Part shown: positions 17,800 to 27,671 of the stretch, piece by piece
Layout: each line of letters opens with the position of its first letter
Position numbering within the stretch: the first letter of the stretch is position 1
Notes under the pieces: model-generated
What the model was told of the DNA's origin: nothing
Seen by the model: the letters and a program-made list of their open reading frames with translations, nothing else
Database searches by the model: none
Made by a program: the position numbers and the translations under genes
Assembly (NCBI GenBank): GCA_934292725.1
Contig: CAKQXY010000001.1
Location: 1-64,000 of the forward strand
Length of the DNA: 64,000 nucleotides
From: an uncultured Lachnospiraceae bacterium
GTDB lineage: Bacteria; Bacillota; Clostridia; Lachnospirales; Lachnospiraceae
Reading direction: 5' to 3'

Positions 17800-19080
17800 A
17801 TGCGTATTTTGGTTGAAAATGGACGGCTTTTGGACCCTTCCAGGGAACTTGACGTTCAGGAAAGCCTGTGGATCGAGGATGGCATCATCTGCGAGAAACA
17901 GGCTTTTTCTGCGAATCAGGCTGATCGCGTGATTGATGCAGCTGGTGGTTGGGTTGTGCCAGGTTTGATCGATCTTCATGTTCACTTCCGTGATCCGGGA
18001 CTTGAATATAAGGAAACTATTGAAACAGGATGCTTAGCAGCAGCACATGGCGGTTATACAACTGTATGCCCTATGCCAAACACAAAGCCATCAACTGATT
18101 GCCCTGAGGTGGTAAAGGAAGTTCTTGATAAGGCATCAGCAGCATGTGGTGTTCATGTACTTCCAGTTGGTGCTGTTACAGTAGGTCAAAAGGGTGAACA
18201 GCCAACTGATGTTGCAGCGTTAAAGGCAGCTGGAATTGCTGCAATCAGTGAGGATGGAAAATCCGTTATGAATTCTGAGGTTTATCGTGAAGCAATGCTG
18301 CAGGCAGCTGCATGTGATATTCCGGTATTCGCTCATTGTGAGGATATTAATCTTGTTCATGGCGGCTGCATGAATGCAGGAAAGCGTGCAAAGGAACTTG
18401 GTCTTCCTGGTATCTCAAATGCAGTAGAGGATATTATTACAGCAAGAGATATTCTGCTTGCAAATGAAACAGGTGCACAGCTTCACTTGTGTCATTGCTC
18501 GACAAAAGAGAGCGTTAATCTTGTAAAGTGGGGCAAGGAGATGGGTGTTAAGCTGACGGCAGAAGTCTGCCCGCATCACTTTGCACTTTCAGATGAAGAT
18601 ATTCCATCAGCAGAAGATACGAACTATAAAATGAATCCGCCGCTTCGCTCTAAGGAAGATGTAGAGGCTATTAAGCAGGCATTAAAGGATGGCGTTATGG
18701 AGGTTATCTCAACAGACCATGCACCTCATCATGCCGATGAGAAAGCAAAGCCATTTACACAGGCACCATTTGGTATTGTTGGATTAGAGACAGCAGTTGC
18801 ACTTACCATAACAAACCTTGTACGTACAGGTTGGCTGACACCAATGCAGATGATCGCTTATATGAGTACAAATCCAGCAAGGGTTCTTGGAATTGATAAG
18901 GGAACATTAAAGCCTGGCAGCTGTGCAGACGTTACAGTCATTATGCCGGATGAATCTTATGTTATTGATGCAGCTTCCTTTGCTTCAAAGGGAAAAAATA
19001 CCCCGTTTGATGGTCAGAAGGTATGGGGACGCGTCGCATTAACTATTGCAGACGGAAAAATCATTTATGAAAATAAGTAA
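17800..19080 (+). CDS. pyrC: Dihydroorotase
   Basis: Zinc enzyme of 426 residues that cyclises N-carbamoyl-aspartate to dihydroorotate, the third step of UMP synthesis. It is an amidohydrolase of the long (class I) type. The metal ligands are visible in DLHVHFRDPG, the EVCPHHF segment and STDHAPHH. The start follows GGAGGAG. It is the first gene of pyrC-pyrF-pyrK-pyrD-pyrE. pyrB and carAB are not in the window and must lie elsewhere. Confidence 0.95.
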   Translation: MRILVENGRLLDPSRELDVQESLWIEDGIICEKQAFSANQADRVIDAAGGWVVPGLIDLHVHFRDPGLEYKETIETGCLAAAHGGYTTVCPMPNTKPSTDCPEVVKEVLDKASAACGVHVLPVGAVTVGQKGEQPTDVAALKAAGIAAISEDGKSVMNSEVYREAMLQAAACDIPVFAHCEDINLVHGGCMNAGKRAKELGLPGISNAVEDIITARDILLANETGAQLHLCHCSTKESVNLVKWGKEMGVKLTAEVCPHHFALSDEDIPSAEDTNYKMNPPLRSKEDVEAIKQALKDGVMEVISTDHAPHHADEKAKPFTQAPFGIVGLETAVALTITNLVRTGWLTPMQMIAYMSTNPARVLGIDKGTLKPGSCADVTVIMPDESYVIDAASFASKGKNTPFDGQKVWGRVALTIADGKIIYENK

Positions 19081-19117
19081 TAAAAAATGAAAATCAAATA
19101 CAGGAAGGAGATAAAAA

Positions 19118-20035
19118 ATGATTAACAAACTTGTTAGCAAAATCAAAAAAATGGGAGCACCAGTTGTAGTAGGTCTTGATCCAATGTTAAATTATGTGCC
19201 GGAATTTGTTCAGAAGAAGGCATTTGAGGAATATGGAGAGACCTTAGAGGGCGCTGCAGAAGCAATCTGGCAGTTTAATAAGGCAATTGTAGACCAGATC
19301 TATGATATCGTACCTGCTGTAAAGCCGCAGATTGCTATGTATGAGCAGTTTGGTGTTCCGGGTGTTGCTGCATATAAGAAGACAGTCGATTACTGTAAGT
19401 CAAAGGATCTTGTTGTAATTGGTGATGTAAAGAGAGGTGATATCGGTTCTACCTCTGCTGCATATGCAGTTGGCCATTTGGGAAAAGTAACTGTTGGAAG
19501 CAAAAAAATTGCTGCATTTGATGAGGATTTCGCAACTGTAAATCCGTATCTTGGAACTGATGGCATCAAGCCGTTTGTTGATGTATGCAAGGAAGAAAAG
19601 AAGGGTATTTTTGTTCTTGTTAAGACATCCAATCCTTCAAGTGGTGAGTTTCAGGATCGTCTGATCGATGGAAGACCGTTATATGAGCTTGTTGGTGAGA
19701 AGGTTGCCGAGTGGGGCGCTGATGCAATGGGCGACGAATACAGCTACGTTGGCTGTGTTGTTGGTGCAACATATCCAAAGATGGGTGAAATCTTACGTAA
19801 GGTAATGCCAAAGAGCTACATCCTCGTTCCAGGCTACGGTGCTCAGGGCGGTACTGCTGCAAGTCTTCGTCCATACTTTAATGAAGATGGTCTTGGTGCA
19901 ATTGTAAACTCCTCAAGAGGAATTATTGCAGCTTATAAGCAGGAAGCATACAGCAAGTTTGGACCAGAGCATTTTGCAGAAGCATCAAGAGCAGCGGCAG
20001 AAGCAATGATCGCAGACATTGCATCCATCTTCTAA
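19118..20035 (+). CDS. pyrF: Orotidine 5'-phosphate decarboxylase
   Basis: Last step of UMP synthesis: OMP to UMP plus CO2. The protein has 305 residues, the length of the longer 'type 2' PyrF branch, with the catalytic Lys/Asp cluster in VIGDVKRGDIGSTS. GLDP near the N-terminus and VPGYGAQGG near the C-terminus are the phosphate- and pyrimidine-binding regions. The ribosome binding site is AAGGAGAT. Gap from pyrC is 37 bases. Confidence 0.95.
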   Translation: MINKLVSKIKKMGAPVVVGLDPMLNYVPEFVQKKAFEEYGETLEGAAEAIWQFNKAIVDQIYDIVPAVKPQIAMYEQFGVPGVAAYKKTVDYCKSKDLVVIGDVKRGDIGSTSAAYAVGHLGKVTVGSKKIAAFDEDFATVNPYLGTDGIKPFVDVCKEEKKGIFVLVKTSNPSSGEFQDRLIDGRPLYELVGEKVAEWGADAMGDEYSYVGCVVGATYPKMGEILRKVMPKSYILVPGYGAQGGTAASLRPYFNEDGLGAIVNSSRGIIAAYKQEAYSKFGPEHFAEASRAAAEAMIADIASIF

Positions 20036-20063
20036 AATTGATTAGAAAGGGTTTTGAGAACGT

Positions 20064-20834
20064 ATGAAAAAGAAGGAACGTGCGGTTGTTCTCTCACAGG
20101 AATGTATCGCTACCGATATTTACAGTATGTGGATTGAGACGCCGGACATCGCAGCAGAAGCGATTCCGGGTCAGTTTATAACGTTATATACGAAGGATAC
20201 AGACAAGCTTCTTCCAAGACCAATCAGTCTGTGTGAAATTGATAAGGAAAATGGACGTCTGCGCATCGTATATCGAATTGCCGGAGCAGGAACAAAAGAG
20301 TTTTCTGCCTATAAGGCAGGCGATGCTGTCGAGATTATGGGACCGCTTGGAAATGGCTTTGCGGAAACTGGAAAAAAGCCAATGGTAATCGGAGGCGGAA
20401 TCGGTATTCCTCCAATGCTTGGTCTGGCAAAAAGCCTTAAGGAATCTGGAAGTGATGTGACTGCTGTTTTAGGCTATCGAAGCGAACTGTTTTTACAGGA
20501 TGAGTTCGCATCCTGCAGCAGCGTTTACAATGCAACAGAGGATGGAAACAGCGGAACAAAGGGTACTGTAATTGACGCAATAAAGGAAAATAACCTTGAT
20601 GCAGATATAATCTTTGCCTGTGGCCCAAAGCCAATGCTTCGTGCAATTAAGGAGCTTGCAGCACAAAAGCAGATTCCATGTTATATTTCTCTTGAAGAGC
20701 GTATGGCATGCGGAATCGGAGCGTGTCTTGCATGTGTATGTCAGACAAAAAATGTGGATGGTCATTCAAATGTGCATAACGCCAGAGTCTGCAAGGACGG
20801 TCCTGTATTTAAAGCAGAGGAGGTAGAGCTGTGA
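20064..20834 (+). CDS. pyrK: Dihydroorotate dehydrogenase electron-transfer subunit
   Basis: FAD and [2Fe-2S] subunit (256 residues) that passes electrons from PyrD to NAD+. RPISLCEID is the flavin-binding strand, GGGIGIPPM the nucleotide-binding loop, and MACGIGACLACVCQ plus a later Cys supply the four cluster ligands. Its stop codon overlaps the pyrD start (GTGA at 20831-20834), as expected for two subunits made in equal amounts. Confidence 0.95.
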   Translation: MKKKERAVVLSQECIATDIYSMWIETPDIAAEAIPGQFITLYTKDTDKLLPRPISLCEIDKENGRLRIVYRIAGAGTKEFSAYKAGDAVEIMGPLGNGFAETGKKPMVIGGGIGIPPMLGLAKSLKESGSDVTAVLGYRSELFLQDEFASCSSVYNATEDGNSGTKGTVIDAIKENNLDADIIFACGPKPMLRAIKELAAQKQIPCYISLEERMACGIGACLACVCQTKNVDGHSNVHNARVCKDGPVFKAEEVEL

Positions 20835-21772
20835 GTATGAATATGACTGCAGAAAAAAATGCACCTGCTCTTGATACAAGTGTTACAATCGCAGGTGTAA
20901 CCTTAAAAAATCCAGTTATGACTGCATCTGGCACATTTGGTTCTGGTGCGGAATATAGTGAGTTTGTTGATTTAAACAAATTAGGAGCTGTTGTGACAAA
21001 GGGCGTAGCCAATGTACCGTGGCCGGGCAATCCAACACCAAGAATTGCAGAGACACACAGCGGTATGCTCAATGCGATTGGTCTTCAAAATCCTGGTATT
21101 GATCTGTTTTGCAAGCGCGATATTCCATATTTAAAGCAGTTTGATACAAAGATCATCGTAAATGTGTGCGGAAGAAGTACAGAGGATTATTTAGAGGTAG
21201 TGGAGCGCCTTGGAAATGAGCCTGTTGATATGCTTGAGATTAATATTTCCTGCCCGAATGTTAAAGAGGGCGGAATTGCTTTTGGACAGGATCCAAAGGC
21301 AGTCGAAGCAATCACAAAGGCTGTAAAAGCAAAGGCAAAGCAGCCTGTAATTATGAAATTAAGTCCTAACGTAACAGATATTACTGTTATGGCAAAGGCA
21401 GCAGAGGCCGGCGGTGCCGATGCAATTTCTCTTATTAATACACTGACAGGAATGAAGATCGATATTAACCGTCAGTGCTTTGCACTTGCAAATAAGACAG
21501 GCGGTCTTTCTGGCCCGGCAATCAAACCTATTGCTGTACGTATGGTTTACCAGGCAGCAAATGCAGTTTCGATTCCTGTAATAGGAATGGGCGGCATTGC
21601 TTGTGCTGAGGATGCACTGGAATTTATTTTGGCAGGTGCAAGTGCAGTAAGCATTGGAACAGCAAACTTCTTTAATCCATATGCAGCAGAAGAGACTGTG
21701 CAGGGAATTGAAGCATATATGCGTGAGAAAAAGGTTGCCCGTCTGACCGATCTGGTTGGAATTGTAAAGTAA
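20831..21772 (+). CDS. pyrD: Dihydroorotate dehydrogenase, NAD-dependent catalytic subunit (class 1B)
   Basis: FMN enzyme of 313 residues oxidising dihydroorotate to orotate, working with PyrK. The active-site Cys is in NISCPNVKEGG, the base typical of class 1. The C-terminal GMGGI and ASAVSIGTANF bind the FMN phosphate. The GTG at 20831 is chosen because AGGAGG ends 7 bases before it and it gives a 4-base coupling overlap with pyrK; an ATG at 20837 is the alternative. Confidence 0.94.
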   Translation: MSMNMTAEKNAPALDTSVTIAGVTLKNPVMTASGTFGSGAEYSEFVDLNKLGAVVTKGVANVPWPGNPTPRIAETHSGMLNAIGLQNPGIDLFCKRDIPYLKQFDTKIIVNVCGRSTEDYLEVVERLGNEPVDMLEINISCPNVKEGGIAFGQDPKAVEAITKAVKAKAKQPVIMKLSPNVTDITVMAKAAEAGGADAISLINTLTGMKIDINRQCFALANKTGGLSGPAIKPIAVRMVYQAANAVSIPVIGMGGIACAEDALEFILAGASAVSIGTANFFNPYAAEETVQGIEAYMREKKVARLTDLVGIVK

Positions 21773-21785
21773 AAGATGGAAAGTC

Positions 21786-21814
21786 TTGAATATTAAGGTA
21801 TTCTATGATATAAT
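21786..21814 (+). promoter_or_regulatory. Internal promoter before pyrE
   Basis: TTGAAT (21786-21791), 17 bases and consensus TATAAT (21809-21814), 42 bases before the pyrE start. It would allow pyrE and the genes behind it to be expressed apart from the rest of the operon. Confidence 0.65.
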
Positions 21815-21855
21815 CATTTGCCGTAAAACGCAAACAAAAAAAGGAGATTTGTGGG

Positions 21856-22530
21856 ATGGAACAGTACAAGAAGGAATTTATTGAATTTATGATTGACTGC
21901 CAGGTTTTAAAGTTTGGAGACTTTGTAACTAAGAGTGGCAGAAAGACACCATTTTTTGTAAACACAGGTTATTACCGCACAGGTTCTCAGTTAAAGAAGC
22001 TTGGTGAGTATTATGCAAAAGCAATTCATGAGAGCTTTGGCAGTGATTTTGATGTGCTGTTTGGACCTGCTTATAAGGGAATTCCGCTGTCTGTAACAAC
22101 TGCTATCGCTCTTAGTGATGAGTTTGATACCGATGTGCGCTACTGCTCTAATCGTAAGGAAGTAAAGGATCACGGCGATGTCGGCATTTTGCTTGGCGGT
22201 CCGATCAACGATGGCGATCGTGTTATGATGATCGAGGATGTAACCACATCTGGTAAGTCCATTAATGAGACAATGCCGATCATTCAGGCACAGGGCAACG
22301 TAACCGTAACTGGTCTTTGCGTTTCCGTTGACCGTATGGAGAGAGGAACAGGCGAGAAGAGTGCTATTGCAGAGCTTGAGGAGAAGTTTGGCATCCGTAT
22401 CCGTGCGATTGTTACAATGCAGGAAGTAATTGAGCATCTTTACAACAAGCCATACAAGGGCAAGATCATTATTGATGATACCATTAAGGCAGCAATTGAT
22501 GAGTATTATAAGCAGTATGGTGCAAAATAA
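21856..22530 (+). CDS. pyrE: Orotate phosphoribosyltransferase
   Basis: Joins orotate to PRPP to give OMP. It has 224 residues with the PRPP-binding motif VMMIEDVTTSGKS and an N-terminal KSGRKTPFFVNTG substrate loop. The start follows AAAGGAGA. It is the last pyrimidine gene of the cluster, with its own likely promoter in the 83-base gap after pyrD. Confidence 0.95.
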   Translation: MEQYKKEFIEFMIDCQVLKFGDFVTKSGRKTPFFVNTGYYRTGSQLKKLGEYYAKAIHESFGSDFDVLFGPAYKGIPLSVTTAIALSDEFDTDVRYCSNRKEVKDHGDVGILLGGPINDGDRVMMIEDVTTSGKSINETMPIIQAQGNVTVTGLCVSVDRMERGTGEKSAIAELEEKFGIRIRAIVTMQEVIEHLYNKPYKGKIIIDDTIKAAIDEYYKQYGAK

Positions 22531-22568
22531 AAAACAAGCAAAAATTGAAGAAAGGTTTGGGTGATGAT

Positions 22569-22730
22569 ATGGAACAAAAGCTGTATAAAACGGTTAATTC
22601 CGCAGGAATCTCCAGTATTGTTACTGGTATCATTGCAGTAGTAGCAGGACTTGCCTGTGTGGCTGGCGGTATCCTGGCATTGATTCAGGGCGGCCGTCTT
22701 TTAGGCGCACGAAAAAATATCCTGTTCTGA
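22569..22730 (+). CDS. Small hydrophobic membrane protein, unknown
   Basis: A 53-residue protein with two hydrophobic stretches separated by Gly (SIVTGIIAVVAGLACVAGG, ILALIQGGRLL) and a basic C-terminus. The frame is open back to a TTG at 22545. The ATG at 22569 is preferred, with AGAAAGG about 12 bases upstream. It is not recognised as a characterised family. It lies just after pyrE and 18 bases before another small membrane protein, so the two probably act or are expressed together. Confidence 0.6.
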   Translation: MEQKLYKTVNSAGISSIVTGIIAVVAGLACVAGGILALIQGGRLLGARKNILF

Positions 22731-22748
22731 TAAGCCAAAGGGGTTTTT

Positions 22749-23075
22749 ATGGAAGCACAGAAAGTTGAGCGCAGCAATGCCGCACGATACGGTGTGCGCA
22801 GAGTTTCCTGGCAGGGGATTGCTTCAAGTATACTTTTAATCATCCAGATCATTCTTCTTTTTTCTGCCGTTTATCTGTCATATCTGGCAGAGGGAAAAGG
22901 TGGACTTATTGTCGGTATACTAGGAGTAGCAGCCTTTGTTCTGGCGATTGTCAGTGTTGGACTTTCCATCTGGGGACTCTTAAAAAAAGAGCAAAATCAT
23001 GCAGGCTGCATGGTCGGAGGAATCGGCAGCCTCTTGATTGCGGCAGGAATTATAATAATCTGTACGATATTGTAA
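22749..23075 (+). CDS. Small membrane protein (DUF6142-like)
   Basis: A 108-residue protein with three predicted membrane helices (about residues 24-46, 52-80 and 87-107) and a basic N-terminal tail. The SWQGIASSILLI start of helix 1 and the repeated Gly-rich helices recall small Clostridia proteins grouped as DUF6142; this assignment is from memory and tentative. The ribosome binding site is AAAGGGG. Function unknown. Confidence 0.65.
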   Translation: MEAQKVERSNAARYGVRRVSWQGIASSILLIIQIILLFSAVYLSYLAEGKGGLIVGILGVAAFVLAIVSVGLSIWGLLKKEQNHAGCMVGGIGSLLIAAGIIIICTIL

Positions 23076-23123
23076 ATACATATTCGTTCAAATGATTTTA
23101 ATTGAATTGAAAGGAAACTGTCT

Positions 23124-23858
23124 ATGACATCAAATAGAAAGGAAAGGTTAGCACTCGTTACAAAAAGGCTGGAAGATGAACTTGTGCAGCAGAATGATTT
23201 TTTCCATTCCTGCTGTGAGCTGGCACTTGGCTGTAAAATCAGCGAAGACTCACACGAATACTTAAGCTATCGTATATGCCGCGAAACACTAGGACATAAA
23301 AACGGTGTTTATCTGTGTCTTCTTTATGCACAGCTATACACTGCAAACTGCCTGCTGACAACATATGGCAGCCAGATTGATGAGCAGTTGCGTGACGAGT
23401 TTACCTGCGTTAACAGGGAGCTTCTTTCACAGATTCTTTTGATGACAGCGCAGCATGACGGACCCGAGCAGATACGTGATGCACTGTACTGGTTTTACAG
23501 TGATTACTGTGAACTATTTGTACAGCTGCATGCGGTACTGCTTTCGAATAATGTTTCGCTTACATTTGGCGGTCCCTTTTTAATTAGTACATTACAGGAC
23601 AACAATCGAAAACAATGGCAGCAGCATATGTGGGACTGTGGACTTTATCTGGGAAAACGCTTTGAGGAGCGCTTTTTTCAGTCAGTAAAAAAAGTCTTTT
23701 CGCAGCCTGAAAACGCAGATTGTTTTGATTGCTATATAAACCTGTTTCCAAAGCAGGTATCTATTGATGAGCCTGTAAATGAAGGCTTTCTGCTGACTTT
23801 GTGGCAAAAAAAGCAGTGGGAGCAAATGACTACACAGCTTCGCCTTATGGCTAAGTGA
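23124..23858 (+). CDS. Unknown soluble protein
   Basis: A 244-residue protein with a good ribosome binding site (GAAAGGAAAC) and coding-like codon use. It is Cys- and aromatic-rich (CCELALGCK, YWFYSDYCELF), probably all-helical, with no signal peptide or membrane segment. No family recognised. It lies between the small membrane genes and purE, 58 bases before purE, with no terminator between, so co-transcription with the pur genes is possible. Confidence 0.7.
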   Translation: MTSNRKERLALVTKRLEDELVQQNDFFHSCCELALGCKISEDSHEYLSYRICRETLGHKNGVYLCLLYAQLYTANCLLTTYGSQIDEQLRDEFTCVNRELLSQILLMTAQHDGPEQIRDALYWFYSDYCELFVQLHAVLLSNNVSLTFGGPFLISTLQDNNRKQWQQHMWDCGLYLGKRFEERFFQSVKKVFSQPENADCFDCYINLFPKQVSIDEPVNEGFLLTLWQKKQWEQMTTQLRLMAK

Positions 23859-23916
23859 TAGATTAAGCAACACCAAAATAGCATTACCATCATAATAACA
23901 ACTAGGAGGAATCAAA

Positions 23917-24441
23917 ATGGAACCATTGGTAGGTATTATCATTGGCAGTGACTCTGACCTTGGTGTCATGAGTAAGACAGCAGAGATTTTAGACAAACTG
24001 GAGATCCCGTATGAGTTTAGCATCATCTCTGCACACCGGACTCCGGACAGAATGTATGAATATGCAAGACAGGCAAGAAAAAGAGGTTTAAAAGCAATCA
24101 TTGCAGGAGCCGGCGGAGCAGCTCATGTTCCAGGCATGGTTGCCGCTATGACAACCGTTCCTGTAATTGGCGTTCCGATTCAGGCAAAAGCACTTGACGG
24201 CATGGATGCACTCTTCTCCATCTGCCAGATGCCTCCGGGAATCCCGGTTGCCACGGTTGCCATTAACGGTGCTTTAAATGCAGGTATTCTTGCAGCAAAA
24301 ATCATTGCTACAAATGATGAAGCACTGGCAGACCGCCTTGAGGCTTACGCTACAAATATGAAGGAAACCGTTGAGAAAAAAGCTGCAAAGCTGGAAAGCA
24401 TCGGTTATAGTGAGTATTTAAAGCAGATGCAGTCAAAATAA
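23917..24441 (+). CDS. purE: 5-(carboxyamino)imidazole ribonucleotide mutase (PurE)
   Basis: Makes CAIR in purine synthesis. The 174 residues have the class I PurE signatures GSDSDLGVM, SAHRTPDRM and GAGGAAHVPGM; SAHR is the active-site His loop. Class I enzymes normally use N5-CAIR made by PurK, which is not in the window. First gene of purE-purM-purN-purD; ribosome binding site AGGAGG. Confidence 0.94.
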   Translation: MEPLVGIIIGSDSDLGVMSKTAEILDKLEIPYEFSIISAHRTPDRMYEYARQARKRGLKAIIAGAGGAAHVPGMVAAMTTVPVIGVPIQAKALDGMDALFSICQMPPGIPVATVAINGALNAGILAAKIIATNDEALADRLEAYATNMKETVEKKAAKLESIGYSEYLKQMQSK

Positions 24442-24537
24442 TTATTAAAAATGACTCGCAAAAATTAAAAATCACAAAACACGTATACCACATCACTACT
24501 ACATAAGTGCTGCAAAAAGCAGCAGAAGGAGATCAAC

Positions 24538-25563
24538 ATGGATTACAAGCACGCTGGAGTTGACATTGAGGCAGGTTACAAGTCAGTTGAACTGATGAAG
24601 GAGCACGTTAAGAAAACACTTAGACCAGAGGTATTAACTGGACTTGGCGGATTTTCAGGAGCATTTTCTATGGAGCGTTTCAAGCAGATGGAAAAGCCAA
24701 CTCTTGTTTCTGGAACAGATGGTGTTGGAACCAAGTTAAAGCTTGCTTTCTTAATGGACAAACATGACACGATCGGTATTGACTGCGTGGCAATGTGTGT
24801 AAATGATATTGCATGTGCTGGCGGTGAGCCGCTGTTTTTCCTTGACTATATCGCATGCGGAAAGAACTATCCGGAAAAGATTGCAGATATCGTAAAGGGT
24901 GTAGCTGAGGGCTGTTTACAGTCTGATGCAGCATTGATCGGCGGTGAGACTGCTGAGCATCCAGGTCTGATGCCAGAGGAAGAGTATGATCTGGCTGGCT
25001 TTGCAGTTGGTATTGTTGATGAAAAGGATATGATCACTGGACAGGATCTTAAGGCAGGCGATGTTTTAATTGGCGTTGCTTCCAGTGGTGTTCATTCAAA
25101 TGGATTCTCTCTTGTCCGTAAGATTTTTGAGATGACAAAGGAAAGTCTTGATACCTACTATGATGAATTAGGAAAGACTCTTGGTGAGGCACTGCTCACA
25201 CCTACCCGCATCTATGTAAAGGCAATGAAGAGTATGAAGGATGCCGGCGTAAAGGTAAAGGCATGCAGTCACATTACAGGAGGCGGTTTCTACGAGAATA
25301 TCCCGCGTATGCTCAAGGATGATACCGTTGCTGTGATTGAGAAGAACAGCTACCCGATTCCGCCAATCTTTACTTTAATGGCAAAGAAGGGCAACGTTGA
25401 TGAGCAGATGATGTACAACACCTACAACATGGGTCTGGGACTTGTCATCGCAGTGGATCCAACGCAGGCAGATGCAGCCATCGCAGCTATCGAAGCAGCC
25501 GGTGAGAAGGCATACCGTGTTGGAAGCATTGAAGCTGGAGAGAAGGGTGTTATCTTAAAATGA
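24538..25563 (+). CDS. purM: Phosphoribosylformylglycinamidine cyclo-ligase (AIR synthetase)
   Basis: ATP-dependent closure of FGAM to AIR. The 341 residues have the family N-terminus ([11 protein letters not shown]), the [12 protein letters not shown] loop and the ATP-binding/dimer segment with [10 protein letters not shown] small hairpin (GCTGC/GCAGC) lies just upstream of the AGAAGGAGA ribosome binding site. Its stop overlaps the purN start by 4 bases. Confidence 0.95.
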   Translation: MDYKHAGVDIEAGYKSVELMKEHVKKTLRPEVLTGLGGFSGAFSMERFKQMEKPTLVSGTDGVGTKLKLAFLMDKHDTIGIDCVAMCVNDIACAGGEPLFFLDYIACGKNYPEKIADIVKGVAEGCLQSDAALIGGETAEHPGLMPEEEYDLAGFAVGIVDEKDMITGQDLKAGDVLIGVASSGVHSNGFSLVRKIFEMTKESLDTYYDELGKTLGEALLTPTRIYVKAMKSMKDAGVKVKACSHITGGGFYENIPRMLKDDTVAVIEKNSYPIPPIFTLMAKKGNVDEQMMYNTYNMGLGLVIAVDPTQADAAIAAIEAAGEKAYRVGSIEAGEKGVILK

Positions 25564-26192
25564 GTAAGTTAAAGATCGCAGTGTTAGTCAGCGGCGGAGG
25601 CACCAATCTGCAGGCTATAATTGACAAGATCGCGTCTGGCGAAATCACAAACACCGAGATCGCACTCGTTTTTTCAAACAACCGTAAGGCATATGCATTG
25701 GAGCGCGCAAAAATGGCAGGGATTCCTGCCAAAGCGCTGTCTCCAAAGCAGTTTGAAAACAGAGAGGCGTTTAACGATGCAGTGATTGATGTGATTGAAG
25801 AAAGCAAAGCAGATTTGATCGTACTTGCAGGCTGTCTGATGTATATTCCGCCAAAGCTTATTGAAAAATATCACAACCGTATCATCAATATTCATCCATC
25901 CCTAATTCCGTCTTTTTGCGGAAAGGGTTATTATGGTCTGACAGTACACGAAAAGGCACTTAAACGTGGTGTAAAGGTGACAGGTGCTACAGTTCATTTT
26001 GTGGATGAAGTACTTGATAATGGACCAATCATTTTGCAAAAGGCAGTAATGATTGAGGAAGGCGATACACCAGAAGTTTTGCAACGCCGTGTTATGGAAC
26101 AGGCAGAGTGGGTTATTTTGCCAAAGGCAATTGATTTAATTGCAAATGGAAAAATATCGGTTGAAAATGGAATTGCCCATATCAAAGAGTAA
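25560..26192 (+). CDS. purN: Phosphoribosylglycinamide formyltransferase
   Basis: Transfers formyl from 10-formyl-THF to GAR. The 210 residues begin with [12 protein letters not shown], the phosphate loop. The catalytic Asn-His-Asp are seen in [10 protein letters not shown] and the D of the [10 protein letters not shown] strand. ATGA overlap with purM indicates coupling. The one-carbon donor it needs could come from the folD/fchA/glyA group about 6 kb downstream. Confidence 0.95.
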   Translation: MSKLKIAVLVSGGGTNLQAIIDKIASGEITNTEIALVFSNNRKAYALERAKMAGIPAKALSPKQFENREAFNDAVIDVIEESKADLIVLAGCLMYIPPKLIEKYHNRIINIHPSLIPSFCGKGYYGLTVHEKALKRGVKVTGATVHFVDEVLDNGPIILQKAVMIEEGDTPEVLQRRVMEQAEWVILPKAIDLIANGKISVENGIAHIKE

Positions 26193-26221
26193 ATAAAAAG
26201 TGAAGGAAGGTTGCAGGCAAT

Positions 26222-27493
26222 ATGAAGGTACTGATTATAGGAAGTGGCGGAAGAGAGCATGCCATTGCATGGAAGCTGAATAAAAGCCCAAAGGTAACGA
26301 AGTTATATTGTGCACCGGGAAATGCCGGAATTGGACAGATCGCTGAGTGTGTTCCGATTTCTGCTATGGAATTTGACAAGCTGGCTGATTTTGCACAGGA
26401 AAACGGCATTGATCTTACAGTTGTAGGTATGGATGATCCGCTTGTAGGCGGCATTGTTGATGTATTTGAGGCGAGAGGTTTGCGTGTATTTGGACCTCGC
26501 AAGAATGCAGCAATTTTGGAGGGTTCCAAGGCTTTTTCCAAGGATCTCATGAAAAAGTATGGTATTCCAACTGCTGCATATGAGAATTTCCATTCTCCAG
26601 AGGATGCAATCGAATATTTAAAAACTGCGAAAATGCCAATCGTATTAAAGGCTGATGGACTTGCACTTGGAAAGGGCGTTTTAATCTGCAATACAAGAGA
26701 AGAAGCCATGGAAGGTGTAAAGACACTGATGCTTGACAAGCAGTTTGGTGCTGCCGGTGATACTATTGTTGTTGAAGAATTTATGACAGGAAGAGAAGTT
26801 TCTGTTCTTACTTTTGTAGATGGAAATACATATCGCGTAATGACAAGTGCACAGGATCACAAGCGTGCAAAAGACGGCGATCAGGGCTTAAACACAGGTG
26901 GTATGGGAACTTTCTCACCAAGTCCATTTTACACAAAGGAAGTCGATGCATACTGCAGAGAGCATATATATCAGCCAACAGTTGATGCAATGCGTTCTGA
27001 AGGACGTACCTTTCAGGGTATCATTTTCTTTGGACTTATGCTGACTAAAGAAGGACCAAAGGTGCTTGAGTATAATGCGCGTTTCGGAGATCCAGAGACA
27101 CAAGTTGTTCTTCCACGCATGAAGAATGATATTGTGGATCTGTTCGAAGCCTGCATTGATCAGACACTTGACAAAATTGATCTTCAGTTTGATGATAATG
27201 CAGCTGTATGTGTTGTTTTGGCATCTGACGGCTATCCAGTTCACTACGAAAAGGGTCTTCCGATTTCTGGTCTTGAAGCTTTTGACGACAAAGATGATTA
27301 CTTTGTATTCCATGCAGGAACAAAGAAGCAGGGCGATACATTTGTGACAAACGGAGGACGAGTTCTTGGTGTAACAGCAACAGGAAAAGATCTAAAGGAA
27401 GCGCGTTCAAAAGCTTATCAGGCAACTGAGTGGATCTCATTTGATAATAAGTATATGAGACATGACATCGGAAAGGCCATTGATGAGGCATAA
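26222..27493 (+). CDS. purD: Phosphoribosylamine-glycine ligase
   Basis: ATP-grasp enzyme (423 residues) joining phosphoribosylamine and glycine to GAR. GSGGREHAI at the N-terminus, LKADGLALGKGV in the ATP-grasp core, and LEYNARFGDPETQ for metal binding are all intact. Last gene of the pur cluster; a strong terminator follows. Confidence 0.95.
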   Translation: MKVLIIGSGGREHAIAWKLNKSPKVTKLYCAPGNAGIGQIAECVPISAMEFDKLADFAQENGIDLTVVGMDDPLVGGIVDVFEARGLRVFGPRKNAAILEGSKAFSKDLMKKYGIPTAAYENFHSPEDAIEYLKTAKMPIVLKADGLALGKGVLICNTREEAMEGVKTLMLDKQFGAAGDTIVVEEFMTGREVSVLTFVDGNTYRVMTSAQDHKRAKDGDQGLNTGGMGTFSPSPFYTKEVDAYCREHIYQPTVDAMRSEGRTFQGIIFFGLMLTKEGPKVLEYNARFGDPETQVVLPRMKNDIVDLFEACIDQTLDKIDLQFDDNAAVCVVLASDGYPVHYEKGLPISGLEAFDDKDDYFVFHAGTKKQGDTFVTNGGRVLGVTATGKDLKEARSKAYQATEWISFDNKYMRHDIGKAIDEA

Positions 27494-27499
27494 TCCCCA

Positions 27500-27526
27500 A
27501 AAAGGTTCCTCTTTGAGGAACCTTTT
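27500..27526 (+). terminator. Rho-independent terminator after purD
   Basis: A 12-bp perfect stem (AAAAGGTTCCTC with GAGGAACCTTTT) and a 3-base loop. It ends the pur cluster. Confidence 0.85.
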
Positions 27527-27572
27527 CTAATCCCGTTTTCTTGCAATTATCTTAACAATTCAAGCAAATCTA

Positions 27573-27601
27573 TTGACAGAACACATTTTGTGCTTTAGTA
27601 T
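27573..27601 (+). promoter_or_regulatory. Promoter of the membrane protein gene
   Basis: Consensus TTGACA (27573-27578), 17 bases and TAGTAT (27596-27601), with a leader of about 60 bases. Confidence 0.7.
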
Positions 27602-27671
27602 AGACAAGTACGGTAAATGTTGATAAAACAAAGCAACACAAAAAAGAACAGATAATTTGGAGGATGGAAAC

